Notes under the pieces: model-generated
The model's input: only the letters and a program-made list of their open reading frames with translations
Database searches by the model: none
What the model was told of the DNA's origin: nothing
Assembly: GCA_913062605.1 (NCBI GenBank)
Contig: CAJXWQ010000002.1
Span: 130,761 to 194,760 of the forward strand
Direction: 5' to 3'
Length of the DNA stretch: 64,000 bases
Origin: an uncultured Cellvibrionales bacterium
Lineage (GTDB): Bacteria > Pseudomonadota > Gammaproteobacteria > Pseudomonadales > Porticoccaceae
Translations under genes and position numbers: made by a program
Shown here: positions 1 to 13,586 of the stretch, one piece after another
Numbering within the stretch: the first letter of the stretch is position 1
How the letters are laid out: each line of letters begins with the position of its first letter

Positions 1-256
1 CGATAGTTCTCAAGATTAGCCGCCTGAAATGCCTTTTCCTCAAACTTTTTCTTCAGCTGTATTTCTTTACCCTTAACCAAGTCAAGCTCTGCATCAAGCT
101 CCTTAATATGGAAGTAGTAGGCTCCTGACAAAACCAACACAAATGCCAGCGCAAATAAGAACAGCCTGATTGGCAATGGCCAAATGCCAATGCCATCATA
201 ATCCAGCTCACCAAACTCAAAATTCTTTACCTGCTGAAAGGATTCGGTCAATGACA

Positions 257-257
<1 letters not shown>
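1..257 (-). CDS. pilO: Type IV pilus assembly protein PilO (N-terminal part, runs off window start)
   Basis: Reverse-strand reading MSLTESFQQVKNFEFGELDYDGIGIWPLPIRLFLFALAFVL...; overlaps pilN in pilMNO order. Confidence 0.85.
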
Positions 258-1931
<1,674 letters not shown>

Positions 1932-2048
1932 TTACGCAAAGCAACTAATACAGCTTTAACCACTTCCTGCAAGTTTGCAAGTCTGCAAGCAGTGTATCGG
2001 CACTTCCTTTAATCCTATAATAGCACGCTGACAAAAACTGGCTAAACC

Positions 2049-4589
2049 ATGAATAGAACTCTTAAACTTTTTAGCTACACCCTTTGGACCGTTTTCGCGG
2101 CCTTAGGTGGCGCCCTCATTATCACTGGCAGCCTATACCTATACCTTAGTCCTAAATTACCCTCAGTTGAAAGTCTTCGTGAGACAAAACTTCAGACACC
2201 TTTGAGAATCTATTCACAAGATTCACAATTAATTGGAGAGTTTGGTGAAAAACGTCGAACGCCAATCAGCTTCAACGACATGCCTCCTTTATATATTAGC
2301 GCACTACTATCAGCAGAAGATGACCGGTTTTACCGCCATGGTGGCGTAGATATTGCGGGCCTACTGCGAGCAGCATCTCAACTCATCACCGCCGGTGAAA
2401 TAAAAACAGGCGGCAGTACTATCACCATGCAAGTTGCCCGCAATTTTTTTCTCTCCCGAAAACAAACCTTCACTAGGAAGTTTAATGAAATATTGCTGGC
2501 ATTGCGCATTGAAGACGAGCTCGATAAAGAAGAAATACTCACCCTCTATGCCAACAAGATCTACCAAGGCAATCGAGCCTATGGGATAGAGGCTGCGGCA
2601 CAGGTCTACTATGGAAAATCTATAAGGGATCTCAGTCTTGCCCAACTGGCAATGATTGCTGGGCTTCCAAAGGCTCCATCTGCCTACAACCCCATCGCCA
2701 ATCCAGATCGCGCACTGATTCGCCGCAACTGGATTCTTAAGCGCATGCTGGGCTTACACCATATCAATAATGAAACGTACACCTTAGCCAGGGCAGAGCC
2801 TGTAACGGCCAGTTATCATGGATATAATCTCGGGCTGAATGCACCTTACGTATCAGAAATTGCACGCAAGGAAATCTTGAAAATGGTCGGCCAAGGCGCT
2901 TACATGGATGGCTACCGCGTCTACACCACCATCAACAGCCAGCTTCAGCTTTCTGCCCAAAATGCTGTTCAGAGCGGCTTGATTGCTTATGACAGTCGTC
3001 ATGGATACCGTGGCCCCGAAAATCAGATTTTAGAAAAAGACCGCTGGCCATCAGTACTGGGCGAAGTACCTGCCTACGGCAACCTTATTCCGGCAATCGT
3101 CGCCCAGGTCAATAAACAATCTCTTGGCATTCAGCTCGCGTCAGGGGACTCGGTAGAAATAACATGGGAAAATGGGCTTAAAGGGCTGCGTCGGTTTAAC
3201 AGCCCCAATAGTCGCTCAGCGCCCATTCAATCTGCCGAAGAGTTATTTACCGCAGGCGACCTCATCAGGGTACGACAACTTGATGATCACTGGCTATTGG
3301 GCCAACTACCCAAGGCCCAAGCAGCTATTGTGGCGCTCAATCCACAAAATGGCGGCATTCAGGCTCTAGTAGGTGGCTTTGACTTTAACCAAAGCAACTT
3401 TAACCGTATCACCCAAGCAGAACGACAACCTGGCTCAAATTTCAAACCCTTTATTTACACCACCGCGTTAGAAAATGGTTTCACCACAGCAAGCATTATC
3501 AATGATGCTCCCGTCGTCTTTGATGACAAACTGCTGGAAAATACTTGGCGACCAGAAAATGATGGCGGCAAATTCTATGGTCCAACCCGTTTCCGTGAGG
3601 CGCTTTACAGGTCTCGCAACCTGATCTCAATACGGATACTGCGAAGCCTTGGCATCAATCAGGCGATTGACGGCTTACAACGCTTTGGTTTCGATGGATC
3701 TGTTTTGCCTCGAGACCTATCCCTTGCACTAGGCAGCCATGCTGTTACCCCTCTGAAAATTGCCACCGGCTATGCCATTCTCGCCAATGGAGGCTATCGG
3801 GTTGAACCCTACCTGATTGATCGGATCGAGGACACAGAAGGCAACATAGTCTATCAAGCAGCCCCTTTGACGGTTTGCCACACCTGCGACCAGGCTTTGG
3901 CGACCACGGGAAATAACAGCATAGCCAACAATGAAATGGCGCAACCAGAAAAAGGAATGACCGCACCAGAAGCGCTATCACAAATGGATGATCTAAATAC
4001 AGAACTCGGAGTAACACAGGCATCTCCAGCTCTACCAACTGACGAAGAGCAACCTACTGAATCATCCCTAGAAAAACTACAGCTACCCGTAGCACCAAGA
4101 ATCATTGAACCCCGGGTAGCTTATCTAATCGACTCCATTCTTAAGGATGTGATCCGAAAAGGAACAGGCAGGCGGGCCCGAGTCTTGGAGCGATCAGATA
4201 TCGGAGGGAAAACCGGCACAACCAATGGCCCAAGAGATGCCTGGTTCTCTGGCTACAGCCCTCATATCGCAGCCACTGCATGGTTAGGCTTTGATGAAAA
4301 CCAACTGCTTGGCCGTGGGGAATACGGCGGATCAGCCGCGCTCCCTATATGGATTGACTTTATGAGAACGGCTCTGGCTGGGAAACAGGAAATTATCAGG
4401 CCACAACCAGAGGGTATTGTTATGGTTCGAATCGACCCAAATACAGGCTTGAGAGTTGGCCCCGAACACGCCAATGCCATGTTTGAGATCTTCCGCAAGG
4501 AACATGTTCCCGCAATGGCCAGCAGCAACCCATTCACAACCAATAACAAAACTTCATCTGAAGGAACACGCCCCGAAGACTTGTTCTAG
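2049..4589 (+). CDS. mrcA: Penicillin-binding protein 1A (transglycosylase/transpeptidase)
   Basis: GT51 motifs EDDRFYRHGGVD, GGSTITMQVARN; transpeptidase SNFKPFIYTTALE, GKTGTTNGPRDAWF; divergent from pilM as is typical. Confidence 0.95.
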   Translation: MNRTLKLFSYTLWTVFAALGGALIITGSLYLYLSPKLPSVESLRETKLQTPLRIYSQDSQLIGEFGEKRRTPISFNDMPPLYISALLSAEDDRFYRHGGVDIAGLLRAASQLITAGEIKTGGSTITMQVARNFFLSRKQTFTRKFNEILLALRIEDELDKEEILTLYANKIYQGNRAYGIEAAAQVYYGKSIRDLSLAQLAMIAGLPKAPSAYNPIANPDRALIRRNWILKRMLGLHHINNETYTLARAEPVTASYHGYNLGLNAPYVSEIARKEILKMVGQGAYMDGYRVYTTINSQLQLSAQNAVQSGLIAYDSRHGYRGPENQILEKDRWPSVLGEVPAYGNLIPAIVAQVNKQSLGIQLASGDSVEITWENGLKGLRRFNSPNSRSAPIQSAEELFTAGDLIRVRQLDDHWLLGQLPKAQAAIVALNPQNGGIQALVGGFDFNQSNFNRITQAERQPGSNFKPFIYTTALENGFTTASIINDAPVVFDDKLLENTWRPENDGGKFYGPTRFREALYRSRNLISIRILRSLGINQAIDGLQRFGFDGSVLPRDLSLALGSHAVTPLKIATGYAILANGGYRVEPYLIDRIEDTEGNIVYQAAPLTVCHTCDQALATTGNNSIANNEMAQPEKGMTAPEALSQMDDLNTELGVTQASPALPTDEEQPTESSLEKLQLPVAPRIIEPRVAYLIDSILKDVIRKGTGRRARVLERSDIGGKTGTTNGPRDAWFSGYSPHIAATAWLGFDENQLLGRGEYGGSAALPIWIDFMRTALAGKQEIIRPQPEGIVMVRIDPNTGLRVGPEHANAMFEIFRKEHVPAMASSNPFTTNNKTSSEGTRPEDLF

Positions 4590-4753
4590 CGATGAAGGCC
4601 ATCTATGACAACTACTAAGAGATCAACCCTATAATAAGGGTCGCTCTCGATAAAGAACCACCGAGCTTTCTCGAGGCAGGTGTCGCTTCAATATAACGGT
4701 CTTTGTGGGCATACTTGATAACCCGGAAAAACGCTGATGCACTACCTATAACC

Positions 4754-5413
4754 GTGAAAATTGACTGGAATAACATAGACACCGTGCTGCTGGATATGGA
4801 TGGCACCCTGCTGGATTTACACTTTGACAATTTTTTCTGGCTCACCCACTTACCAAAGCGTTATGCCGAGCACCACAACCTCTGCCCAAACAAGGCGACA
4901 GGGGAACTCCATGGCCGCTTTAATGATAAACGAGGCACTCTAGACTGGTACTGTCTGGAATATTGGTCCAGAGAACTGTCTGTCAACATTCGTCAGTTAA
5001 AAGAAGAAATCGACCATCTAATTCAAGAACGTCCCTTTGTACTGGAATTTCTGCAACAACTTGGAGCCTCTGGCAAGCAACGTGTACTGGTCACTAATGC
5101 TCACCCCCTCAGCTTAGAACTAAAACTCTCTGCCACCAGTATTGGAGGGCTATTGGATCATGTCTACTCATCACACGAGTTTGGCCAACCCAAAGAATCG
5201 CAACTATTTTGGCAGGCGCTGGCCGAACAACAGCATTTTGATCCCCGTCGAACCTTGTTTATCGATGATTCAATCGATGTGCTCCATTCAGCACAACAAT
5301 ATGGCATTGCACACTTGCTTGGAATTAATCAGCCAGATAGCAAACAAGACCCAAGAACAATAGATGAGTTTCAATCCATCACCCATTTTGATGAGATTTT
5401 CCCCAATGGCTAA
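4754..5413 (+). CDS. yrfG: HAD-family GMP/IMP nucleotidase
   Basis: DMDGTLLDLHFDNFFW motif I and FIDDSIDVL motif; start chosen near the HAD motif inside ORF 4703-5413. Confidence 0.85.
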   Translation: MKIDWNNIDTVLLDMDGTLLDLHFDNFFWLTHLPKRYAEHHNLCPNKATGELHGRFNDKRGTLDWYCLEYWSRELSVNIRQLKEEIDHLIQERPFVLEFLQQLGASGKQRVLVTNAHPLSLELKLSATSIGGLLDHVYSSHEFGQPKESQLFWQALAEQQHFDPRRTLFIDDSIDVLHSAQQYGIAHLLGINQPDSKQDPRTIDEFQSITHFDEIFPNG

Positions 5414-5813
5414 ACGCGGCATTGATCATCAAAAGGTACGCCTGGATAAATGGCTGTGGGCAGCCCGGTTTTTTAAAACCCGCGCCCAGGCAAAAACTGC
5501 TATTGAAGGGGGGAAAATACACGTTGATGCTCAACGAGCCAAACCAAGCAAGGAAGCAATTCTGGGTGCAACCATTAAAATTCGTCAAGGGTGGGATGAA
5601 AAGACGATTGTAGTTGACAATATATCGGACCAACGCCGTGGCGCTACCGAAGCAGCTGTACTTTATACCGAGACGACCGAAAGTATCGCCCTGCGCGAGC
5701 AACGTACTGCCGAACGAAAGGCATCAAATCAATCCCTTTCATATCAAGACCAACGCCCAAACAAAAAGCAGCGGCGTCAGATTCACCGTTTCAAGGAGGA
5801 TAACCAATCATGA
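5406..5813 (+). CDS. hslR: Ribosome-associated heat shock protein Hsp15 (S4 domain)
   Basis: VRLDKWLWAARFFKTRAQAKTAIEGGKIHVDAQRAKPS. Confidence 0.92.
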   Translation: MAKRGIDHQKVRLDKWLWAARFFKTRAQAKTAIEGGKIHVDAQRAKPSKEAILGATIKIRQGWDEKTIVVDNISDQRRGATEAAVLYTETTESIALREQRTAERKASNQSLSYQDQRPNKKQRRQIHRFKEDNQS

Positions 5814-6247
5814 AGCTTGTTATTGCTATCGGCCTGCTCTTATTAATGCCGACAAGTTTTGCCGAAATCTATCGCTGGGTAGACAGTAATGGAAAGCTTC
5901 ATTTTTCAGATCAACCGCCAGAGGACTCAACCATTTCAGAAGAGGTATCTTCCAAGATGTCACCTATCAACCGCGACTCCAGTGCTGAAGAAACCGAAAA
6001 ATTGCAGCAGGTTTTTCAAGGGGAAACCCCTGAAGAGCAAGCCTTCCACCAGCAGCAAAAGACACAACAACAACGTCAGAATCAAAGTACAGAAAGGGCT
6101 TGCCAACAGGCCAACTATAACCTGCGAATACTTAAAGGTCGGGTGTATTTTGAAGACGCTGATGGCAATGAAATAATGGTCACTGAAGAACAACGTGAAC
6201 AGCGCGCAAATCAGCTGGCAGAAGAAATCAGGCGGCACTGCACGTAA
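5810..6247 (+). CDS. DUF4124 domain-containing secreted protein
   Basis: Signal peptide then EIYRWVDSNGKLHFSDQPP. Confidence 0.85.
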   Translation: MKLVIAIGLLLLMPTSFAEIYRWVDSNGKLHFSDQPPEDSTISEEVSSKMSPINRDSSAEETEKLQQVFQGETPEEQAFHQQQKTQQQRQNQSTERACQQANYNLRILKGRVYFEDADGNEIMVTEEQREQRANQLAEEIRRHCT

Positions 6248-6384
6248 CACCAAAACACTGGCTTCTAGAGGCCAAAAACCTAGAGAGAACAAGACTCATA
6301 TACAATTCTGGGTCCCGAAGCCTGCTGGACAAGCTTCCAAAAGTACCCTAAATTTCGCGCCCCGCGTTCACAGGAACAAAGACC

Positions 6385-7290
6385 ATGTCGCACACCGACC
6401 AGCTTCAGCGCTTTATCTTCGAGCACTCGGATATTCGCGGTGAAGTACTGACGCTAGAAAAAAGTTATCAGGATGTGCTTGCCAATGGTGACTACCCCGA
6501 AACAATTCAGCAGCTACTGGGCCAATTTCTTGCCGCCGCAGGGCTGCTCAGTGCCACATTAAAGTTTGATGGGGTTATAACCCTACAAGCTCAAGGCTCA
6601 GGGCCACTATCATTGATAATGGCCGACTGCACCCGCCATCACAACCTCAGAGCGATTGCCCAATTCGATCCCGACCGACTGTACGACAGTAGCGCCTCTC
6701 TTACTGACCTCATTGGCGAGGGCACACTGACACTGACCATTGACCCCAGCCAAGGAGAGCGCTATCAAGGGGTGGTTCCCCTAGAGTCAGATTCTCTGGC
6801 CACATGCCTAGAAGATTATTTTGAAAGATCAGAACAACTGGCCACACGCATCTGGCTAAGCGCTGATATTCAAAACAGCTCTATTCACAACACTGCGCCC
6901 AGAGCTGCAGGCTTACTGCTTCAGGCGCTACCAAATCAATTAGAGCTGAGCCCAGAAGAAAACCGACAACTGTGGGATCACGCCATCCAGCTGGCCGATA
7001 CCATTACAGAAGAAGAGCAGCTGACACTCAGCCATGAAGAGCAACTTTACCGCTTATTTCACCAGGATGAATTACGGCTATTTGAACCAAACCCGGTACA
7101 GTTTTTCTGTAGTTGCTCAGAGGGCCGATTTGCCAATGTGCTGCTCTCTCTCGGCCACGAAGAACTCGATAGCATCTTGGAAGAACAGGGTATTATTTCT
7201 ATTAATTGCCAATTCTGCCATCAACAATATCGCTTCAATGATAAAGATATAGCAGAACTCTTTGGTGAAAACCCACCAATGCTCCACTAG
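6385..7290 (+). CDS. hslO: Redox-regulated chaperone Hsp33
   Basis: C-terminal CSCS...[10 protein letters not shown] zinc motif. Confidence 0.95.
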   Translation: MSHTDQLQRFIFEHSDIRGEVLTLEKSYQDVLANGDYPETIQQLLGQFLAAAGLLSATLKFDGVITLQAQGSGPLSLIMADCTRHHNLRAIAQFDPDRLYDSSASLTDLIGEGTLTLTIDPSQGERYQGVVPLESDSLATCLEDYFERSEQLATRIWLSADIQNSSIHNTAPRAAGLLLQALPNQLELSPEENRQLWDHAIQLADTITEEEQLTLSHEEQLYRLFHQDELRLFEPNPVQFFCSCSEGRFANVLLSLGHEELDSILEEQGIISINCQFCHQQYRFNDKDIAELFGENPPMLH

Positions 7291-7399
7291 TGGATATTTT
7301 TCTGGCATAATTGCCACCCTTTTTTGCCCAGCTGGGCATAGAAAGTCAACCGAACTAAACATAGAAAACGAACAGAACTACCCTGACAGGACAATACTG

Positions 7400-8959
7400 A
7401 TGACGCAAATCGAAGATTCTGCTGTGAATGTTTACACCGACTTGTGCTCTGCCGAGCTAATAGAGCTGGCACTACAAAATGGCGAAGGTCACCTTACTGA
7501 CACCGGCGCCCTCCTTTCTGTTACGGGTAAGCGCACTGGTCGCTCACCCGCCGACCGATTTATTGTAGAAGAGCCCAGCAGCCAGGATGATATCAACTGG
7601 GGACCTGTAAACCGCCCCTTTGCTCAAGATAAATTTAATGCTTTGTGGGAACGTGTAGCAACCCATTTGGCCGAACAAGACCGTTATGTTTCTCACCTTC
7701 ATGTTGGGCAGGATCCTGAACACTACCTGCCAGTAAAAGTGACCACTGAAACAGCTTGGCACAACCTGTTTGGCCGCAACATGTTTATTCGCCCGGAGAA
7801 ATACAACCCTTCCAACAAAGAGCCTTGGAAGATTCTCCATGCAGCTAACTTTGTCTGTGACCCAGAGAGAGATGGCACCAATAGTGAAGCTGTAGGCATC
7901 ATTAACTTTGCTCAACGCAAGGTACTGATCGCCGGTTTGAAATATGCGGGCGAAATGAAAAAAGCCATGTTTTCTGTACAAAATTTCTTACTACCAGAAA
8001 AAGACGTTATGCCCATGCATTGCGCCGCCAATGTTGGCGGTGCCGGTGACGTATGCCTATTCTTTGGCCTTTCTGGCACAGGTAAGACGACACTCTCTGC
8101 CGATCCTGAACGCTATCTGATCGGTGATGATGAACACGGCTGGTCAAAAGGTGCTGTGTTCAATATGGAAGGTGGGTGCTATGCAAAAACCATCAACCTG
8201 AGTCGAATAAATGAACCGGTTATCTGGGAAGCTATCCGTTTTGGTGCCATTGTAGAAAATGTTGCTACTGATGATAACCGCACCGCAGATTATGACGATA
8301 CCAGCCTGACTGAAAACGGACGCTGTAGCTACCCGCTTGAACATGTAGAAATGCGCTCTGAGCACAATCGTGCAGGTGAACCTAAAAATGTCATCTTCCT
8401 GACGTGCGATGTCTCTGGTGTTTTACCTCCCGTGTCCATCCTCTCTAAGGAAGCCGCGGCCTATCACTTCCTCAGTGGCTACACCGCCCGTGTTGGATCA
8501 ACTGAAATGGGTGCCGCTGCCGGTATTCAGCTGGCTTTTTCCACCTGTTTCGGTGCGCCCTTTATGCCTCGCCCCGCAAATGTTTATGCCGAATTGCTCA
8601 TGAAACAAATCGAGGACTTCGGTAGCCGTGTCTATCTGGTGAACACTGGCTGGACTGGTGGATCTGGTGCACCTGGTGCCGCCGGGTCACGATTCCCAAT
8701 TCCTGTGACACGGGGCATTGTCGCTGCTATTCAGAATGGTGATTTAGAAAATGTGGCAACAGAGCATCTATCAGGGCTCAACCTGGAAATACCAACTAGT
8801 GTTCCTGGCGTAGACAGTCGTTACCTTAACCCACGTGAAACCTGGGAAGACAAGTCTGCCTATGACGAACAAGCTGCCAAACTGGCAAAATTGTTTGTTG
8901 AAAACATTCAAAAATTTGATGTTTCAGAGAGTGTTCTCAACGCGGGCCCTCAACTTTAA
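7400..8959 (+). CDS. pckA: Phosphoenolpyruvate carboxykinase (ATP)
   Basis: [16 protein letters not shown]-loop, [12 protein letters not shown]; start chosen at [12 protein letters not shown]. Confidence 0.96.
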   Translation: MTQIEDSAVNVYTDLCSAELIELALQNGEGHLTDTGALLSVTGKRTGRSPADRFIVEEPSSQDDINWGPVNRPFAQDKFNALWERVATHLAEQDRYVSHLHVGQDPEHYLPVKVTTETAWHNLFGRNMFIRPEKYNPSNKEPWKILHAANFVCDPERDGTNSEAVGIINFAQRKVLIAGLKYAGEMKKAMFSVQNFLLPEKDVMPMHCAANVGGAGDVCLFFGLSGTGKTTLSADPERYLIGDDEHGWSKGAVFNMEGGCYAKTINLSRINEPVIWEAIRFGAIVENVATDDNRTADYDDTSLTENGRCSYPLEHVEMRSEHNRAGEPKNVIFLTCDVSGVLPPVSILSKEAAAYHFLSGYTARVGSTEMGAAAGIQLAFSTCFGAPFMPRPANVYAELLMKQIEDFGSRVYLVNTGWTGGSGAPGAAGSRFPIPVTRGIVAAIQNGDLENVATEHLSGLNLEIPTSVPGVDSRYLNPRETWEDKSAYDEQAAKLAKLFVENIQKFDVSESVLNAGPQL

Positions 8960-8991
8960 TTATTGAGCACGCCGCAAGTAAACACCCAATA

Positions 8992-9022
8992 AAAAAGGCG
9001 CCTTTACGGCGCCTTTTTTATT
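8992..9022 (+). terminator. Rho-independent terminator after pckA
   Basis: AAAAAAGGCGCCTTTACGGCGCCTTTTTTATT: GC stem with A/T flanks. Confidence 0.85.
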
Positions 9023-9042
9023 ACTCACTCATAATCTAGCTT

Positions 9043-10251
9043 TTAACCATGAGTGCTAAGCATTAAACCCTGCTGGTAATACTGAGCACTCTTTTCATGC
9101 TCACCCAACTGCACCATCAATCGAGCCAATTCTGCATAGGCGTCAGGCTGGGCCCTCAACACCAGAGCGCTTTCCAGATAATCCCTAGCCTTCCCCCATA
9201 ACTGATTACGCTGACTCAGACGCCCTAGCGCTAACATCAGCTCTGGGTCATTAGGGCGCTCACGAAGCCAGGCTTCTGCAATGATCAGTTGTTTCTGTGG
9301 GTCATCTCCACCCACAATGCCATACAGCCTCACCAAGGCATCATCCCAATTGGACTTCAACGCCTTGCGTAAAAGGCTTTCAGCCAAATTCGACTCACCC
9401 AACTGATGTAAGCTGGAAATATACGATAGAAGGACCTGTTTCTCTGCCCTAATACCTCCTGGCATTTCTTGCCATAATTGGACGAGTGCTTCAGTGTCTT
9501 CTGTTTTACCACTGCGTTTGGCTTGAGCAGCAAGCGCTACCATCAATGAAGAATAAACCTCAGACTCAACCCTTAACAAGTTCGGCTTGTCATACACCTT
9601 GAAGCGTCTAAGATCTGGCAACAGCTTTTCAAGACTTCGCCAATCTTTCAAACCACGATGAGTACTTTCCAGTAGACGCAACACCAACGGGTGGTCGGGC
9701 ACACTTTGATGAAGCCGCTGTAATATAGCGAGAGCTTCCTCATAACGCTTATCGTGCAAATACATTTTCGCCTGAGCCAGGCCGATAGCCAGCTCGCCAC
9801 CTGGTGCCACCTGTTCTGCTTTTACCAATAGGCGATTAGCATCTTCCTTATCACCCAATTCGTAGGCCGCATTGGCGGCAGCCAGATAATTGACCAAGGG
9901 CATATCTGAATATTTTGCTGCTCGCTTGAGGCTATTACGCGCCTGGCTCCAGCGGCCCTCAATAAACTGTAACAACCCTTTGGCTGTGCGCTTACGGTAT
10001 CGCCGCTCCCGGACAGAAACACGATTTCTAAAAAATTTCTGCCCTGGCTCAATCATAATCCGCAACAGATACTTTAATAACTGCACGAGAACCCACAACA
10101 CCAACACCAACAGCACCAGCGTCCAAAGGCTCATATCAATCGTGTAATTGCCAAAGGCAATCAGGACATAGCCACTACTTTCCAGCATCTGCCAAGCCAC
10201 AAAACCACCGATGAAGGTGATCAAGGCAACGATCAATAGCAACATTCTCAC
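9043..10251 (-). CDS. hemY: Heme biosynthesis HemY-like TPR protein
   Basis: Two N-terminal TMs, TPR-like repeats; adjacent to hemX-hemD-hemC. Confidence 0.9.
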   Translation of the reverse strand: MRMLLLIVALITFIGGFVAWQMLESSGYVLIAFGNYTIDMSLWTLVLLVLVLWVLVQLLKYLLRIMIEPGQKFFRNRVSVRERRYRKRTAKGLLQFIEGRWSQARNSLKRAAKYSDMPLVNYLAAANAAYELGDKEDANRLLVKAEQVAPGGELAIGLAQAKMYLHDKRYEEALAILQRLHQSVPDHPLVLRLLESTHRGLKDWRSLEKLLPDLRRFKVYDKPNLLRVESEVYSSLMVALAAQAKRSGKTEDTEALVQLWQEMPGGIRAEKQVLLSYISSLHQLGESNLAESLLRKALKSNWDDALVRLYGIVGGDDPQKQLIIAEAWLRERPNDPELMLALGRLSQRNQLWGKARDYLESALVLRAQPDAYAELARLMVQLGEHEKSAQYYQQGLMLSTHG

Positions 10252-11540
10252 TGCTGCTCTCCATTGGACTCTTCCGTGCCATCGACGGTGTGACGCTTAT
10301 GCCTGATATCAATATAGTCTCTCAGAGACTCGAGCCCACCTGAAATATCGGGCAATTGCTGAACGACATTTTGTTGTTCCAGTTGCGACAATTGTTCAAC
10401 TAGTTGGCTGGCCCCGTCGTTCAGCTCAAAGTAATCACCTAACCATTTTTTAGCCTTAGCCAAGCTGGTCCGATAAACAGCCTGCTCTTCCCTCAGCAAA
10501 GCCAACTGCGCCTGCTCCAGCATCATGCCAAGATTATGACGAAGGAACTGATTTTCCTCAGGAGACAACAATGGCTCAAGTGGCACATTCCTGCGTCTTA
10601 CCCGTATCAGCTCACTAACACCATCTACAGCCTGATAAAAGCCCTTCAATAACTGGCCCCGCCAGCTATCATCAATAACACTATCCGTCTCAACCGTTAC
10701 TCTGTCGCCCTCCAACAACTCAGGGGCAATCAGGGGCAACTGTACCAGCTGTTCAGATAGCGCATTTAGCCGCAGATAGAACCCTTCCCTATCTACGCCC
10801 GGTGCCATCCGCAATGAGGTGATACTTTTTGCCAGAGCCTCTCGAACTGCCAATAGATCTACTTCATCCAGATCTCTTAGAATTTCATCCGCAGTGATCA
10901 GCAGTACTGTGGCATTTTTTGTATTTCGTTCGGTGACCAGGCGCTGGTTAGCAAGGCGAATCAGATATTCAGCCTCAGCCAACAACCAGTCTGCTCGAGA
11001 AGTGGTGGAGAGCTCACGCAAACGCCGAGCGTGGCTATTAATGTTCAACTGCAACTCAGAGGCGGTCTGGCTCAATGCAGCCTGCTGATTTTGTCGCTCG
11101 CGCCGCTCCTCTGCCAATTGCTCCTCAAGGCGCTGAATATCTGCCTGCTGACTGGCCAGATTTTCCCAGACAAGCGGTTCCTTCTGTTGCAACTGATGTT
11201 GTAACTGATAGAACCACCAACCCGCCACACCCAAGCCAGAAATAGCCAGCAACAAAAATAGCACCATCAAAGACATCAAAATTGGTCGGCCACCTGATGA
11301 CTTCTTCCCAGTCAATGGCTTTTTCTGAGCCACTGGTTTCTCCGAGGATGGAGCATTTTTCTTTATGGGTGCTTTAGATTCTGATGTTGAGGCTTTGCTC
11401 GGGTTAGCAACCGCCTCGGGCTGAGACTCATTCTTATGCTGGGGTACTGATACAGGCTCAACTACTTCTTCCCCAGTACTTTTTTTATCTTCCGCACCAT
11501 TACCGGTACTGTTGTTACCACTACTCTTCTCGTTATCCAC
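10248..11540 (-). CDS. hemX: HemX-like uroporphyrinogen-III C-methyltransferase family protein
   Basis: Single TM plus coiled coil, position between hemY and hemD. Confidence 0.88.
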   Translation of the reverse strand: MDNEKSSGNNSTGNGAEDKKSTGEEVVEPVSVPQHKNESQPEAVANPSKASTSESKAPIKKNAPSSEKPVAQKKPLTGKKSSGGRPILMSLMVLFLLLAISGLGVAGWWFYQLQHQLQQKEPLVWENLASQQADIQRLEEQLAEERRERQNQQAALSQTASELQLNINSHARRLRELSTTSRADWLLAEAEYLIRLANQRLVTERNTKNATVLLITADEILRDLDEVDLLAVREALAKSITSLRMAPGVDREGFYLRLNALSEQLVQLPLIAPELLEGDRVTVETDSVIDDSWRGQLLKGFYQAVDGVSELIRVRRRNVPLEPLLSPEENQFLRHNLGMMLEQAQLALLREEQAVYRTSLAKAKKWLGDYFELNDGASQLVEQLSQLEQQNVVQQLPDISGGLESLRDYIDIRHKRHTVDGTEESNGEQQ

Positions 11541-11738
11541 TGACTCAATTCCTGCCGTTAGCTACACATGCCCCTGAATACTGTCCCTAAATCAGGAACT
11601 CCTGAAATTAGGAGCCCCAGATTAATTATCTTGTTCACCTGAAAGCTAAATCAATACTCTACCAATATTACGCCAAAAACCTCTCTTTCTAGGTGATAGA
11701 CACAAAAATCATGGTAGAGAAATTTCAATTATCCGGCT

Positions 11739-12521
11739 TTAACGCAGACTACTGTACCACCCCCGTAGGGCCGAAACCATGTCCTCAGGCAATGCTGAGT
11801 CAGCGCAAATGACTACCTGAAAACCTGTATTCCGCGCAATTTCAGCCACCCTTTCACTGGGCACCAATAGAGGCAGCTGCATCAGCGCAGGCCGCCGACT
11901 GCCCGGTACAAGAGACAATAGGTTTTTCAACAGTTCACCGCTATGGGCTATCACCAAATCGACCCCATCCGAAGCCAGCAACTCAATAATTTGGTCTGCA
12001 AACTCGACTGTTGGCTCCCGACGATAGAGCTCACATTCACTGACACTGGCACCGCGTTGGCTCAGGGTCTCAGCCAAGAGAGCTCGACCACCCTCCCCTG
12101 AAAAAATCAGTGCTTTTTCACCGGCCGCATTATGCAGGGATGACAGTGCAAGCAGCCCTTCACTATTAAACGCTTGCTTCGGCAGCTCCGCTTCTATCCC
12201 CTGCCCTCTCAGCAAGGCAGCAGTGCTTTTACCCACCGCGTAATAGCGAATACCTGCCGGCAATGTAGCCCAATAACGCGCCAGCCACTCCGTACCCAAA
12301 CGAGCCGCTGTCTTGCTAATAAAGATAGCTATCTGATACTGATCAAAATTAAGAATTTGGGATTTAATCTGATTTTCTTCAGGTGTCTCTGTAAAAGGTT
12401 TAATGAGCATAACAGGACAGCAATATAGCGTTGCTCCCGCCCCCATTAGCTGGTGAGCAAAAAGGTCATCACTCTGCTCTGGGCGCACCTGTAAAGCGCG
12501 CAGCCCTTTCAGTGCCGTCAC
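11739..12521 (-). CDS. hemD: Uroporphyrinogen-III synthase
   Basis: Position downstream of hemC; fold-typical sequence. Confidence 0.88.
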   Translation of the reverse strand: MTALKGLRALQVRPEQSDDLFAHQLMGAGATLYCCPVMLIKPFTETPEENQIKSQILNFDQYQIAIFISKTAARLGTEWLARYWATLPAGIRYYAVGKSTAALLRGQGIEAELPKQAFNSEGLLALSSLHNAAGEKALIFSGEGGRALLAETLSQRGASVSECELYRREPTVEFADQIIELLASDGVDLVIAHSGELLKNLLSLVPGSRRPALMQLPLLVPSERVAEIARNTGFQVVICADSALPEDMVSALRGWYSSLR

Positions 12522-12524
12522 AAA

Positions 12525-13460
12525 TCAACTATCTCCGTAGACATCTCTAAGAATTTCACCGGCACCCTGTTCTAGCAGTTTCTTAGCTAACTCGACACCC
12601 AAAGCCTCTGGGTTGCTGACATCACCAAGCAAATCATCCCGAATCACCTGCTTGCCATCGGGCGAGCCCACCAGACCTCTCAGCCAGATTTTCTCTTCGC
12701 CCTGATGGATGGCATAGCAAGCAATGGGGACTTGGCAACCGCCCTGTAAATGACGGTTCATTGCCCGCTCTGCAAGTACACACTGAGCCGTCGATAGATG
12801 GTGCAAGGGCTCAAGAAGTGACCTCACTCGCGTATCGCTGAGACGGCATTCAATACCCACCGCACCTTGGCCTCCTGCGGGCAAAGATTGCTCCGGTGCA
12901 ATTCGCTGACGAATACGGTCCGCCATGTCCAACCGGATCAATCCAGCTGTTGCCAGAATAATGGCGTCGTATTCTCCATTGTCGAGTTTGGCCAGCCGGG
13001 TATTCACATTACCCCGCAGTTCAAGAATTTTAAGCGACGGGAATCGCTCTCTAAGCTGAGTTTGTCTGCGCAGACTTGATGTACCAACGCGGCTTCCTGC
13101 CGGCAAATCTTCCAATCGATCAAAGTGGTTAGAGACGAAAGCATCTGTAGGATCTTCTCGTTCACAGATTGCTGTGAGCCCAAGCCTTTCTGGAAACTCC
13201 ATGGGTACATCCTTCATAGAATGCACCGCAATATCGGCATGCCCCTCCAGCAAAGCCACTTCCAGCTCCTTGACGAACAGCCCCTTTCCACCGACCTTAG
13301 CCAACGGAGTATCAAGAATTTTGTCACCTTTGGTGGTAATTCCAACCAATACTACTTCTAGCTCTGGATGAAGTTGTTGCAGGCGTGACTTAACGTCTTC
13401 AGCCTGCCAAAGGGCCAATGGACTTTTACGTGTTGCAATACGAAGTGAGGGAGTAGTCAT
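12525..13460 (-). CDS. hemC: Hydroxymethylbilane synthase
   Basis: [34 protein letters not shown]. Confidence 0.97.
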   Translation of the reverse strand: MTTPSLRIATRKSPLALWQAEDVKSRLQQLHPELEVVLVGITTKGDKILDTPLAKVGGKGLFVKELEVALLEGHADIAVHSMKDVPMEFPERLGLTAICEREDPTDAFVSNHFDRLEDLPAGSRVGTSSLRRQTQLRERFPSLKILELRGNVNTRLAKLDNGEYDAIILATAGLIRLDMADRIRQRIAPEQSLPAGGQGAVGIECRLSDTRVRSLLEPLHHLSTAQCVLAERAMNRHLQGGCQVPIACYAIHQGEEKIWLRGLVGSPDGKQVIRDDLLGDVSNPEALGVELAKKLLEQGAGEILRDVYGDS

Positions 13461-13586
13461 GAAAAATAATTGCCAGCTTTATAAAGGAATAATCATAGCA
13501 GATTGACGCTATGACACCCATGCTGACTCAGCAGTGTTGTGGATCTAAGAATATGGAAACTGAAGTGTTAATGGATTATCAAGCGA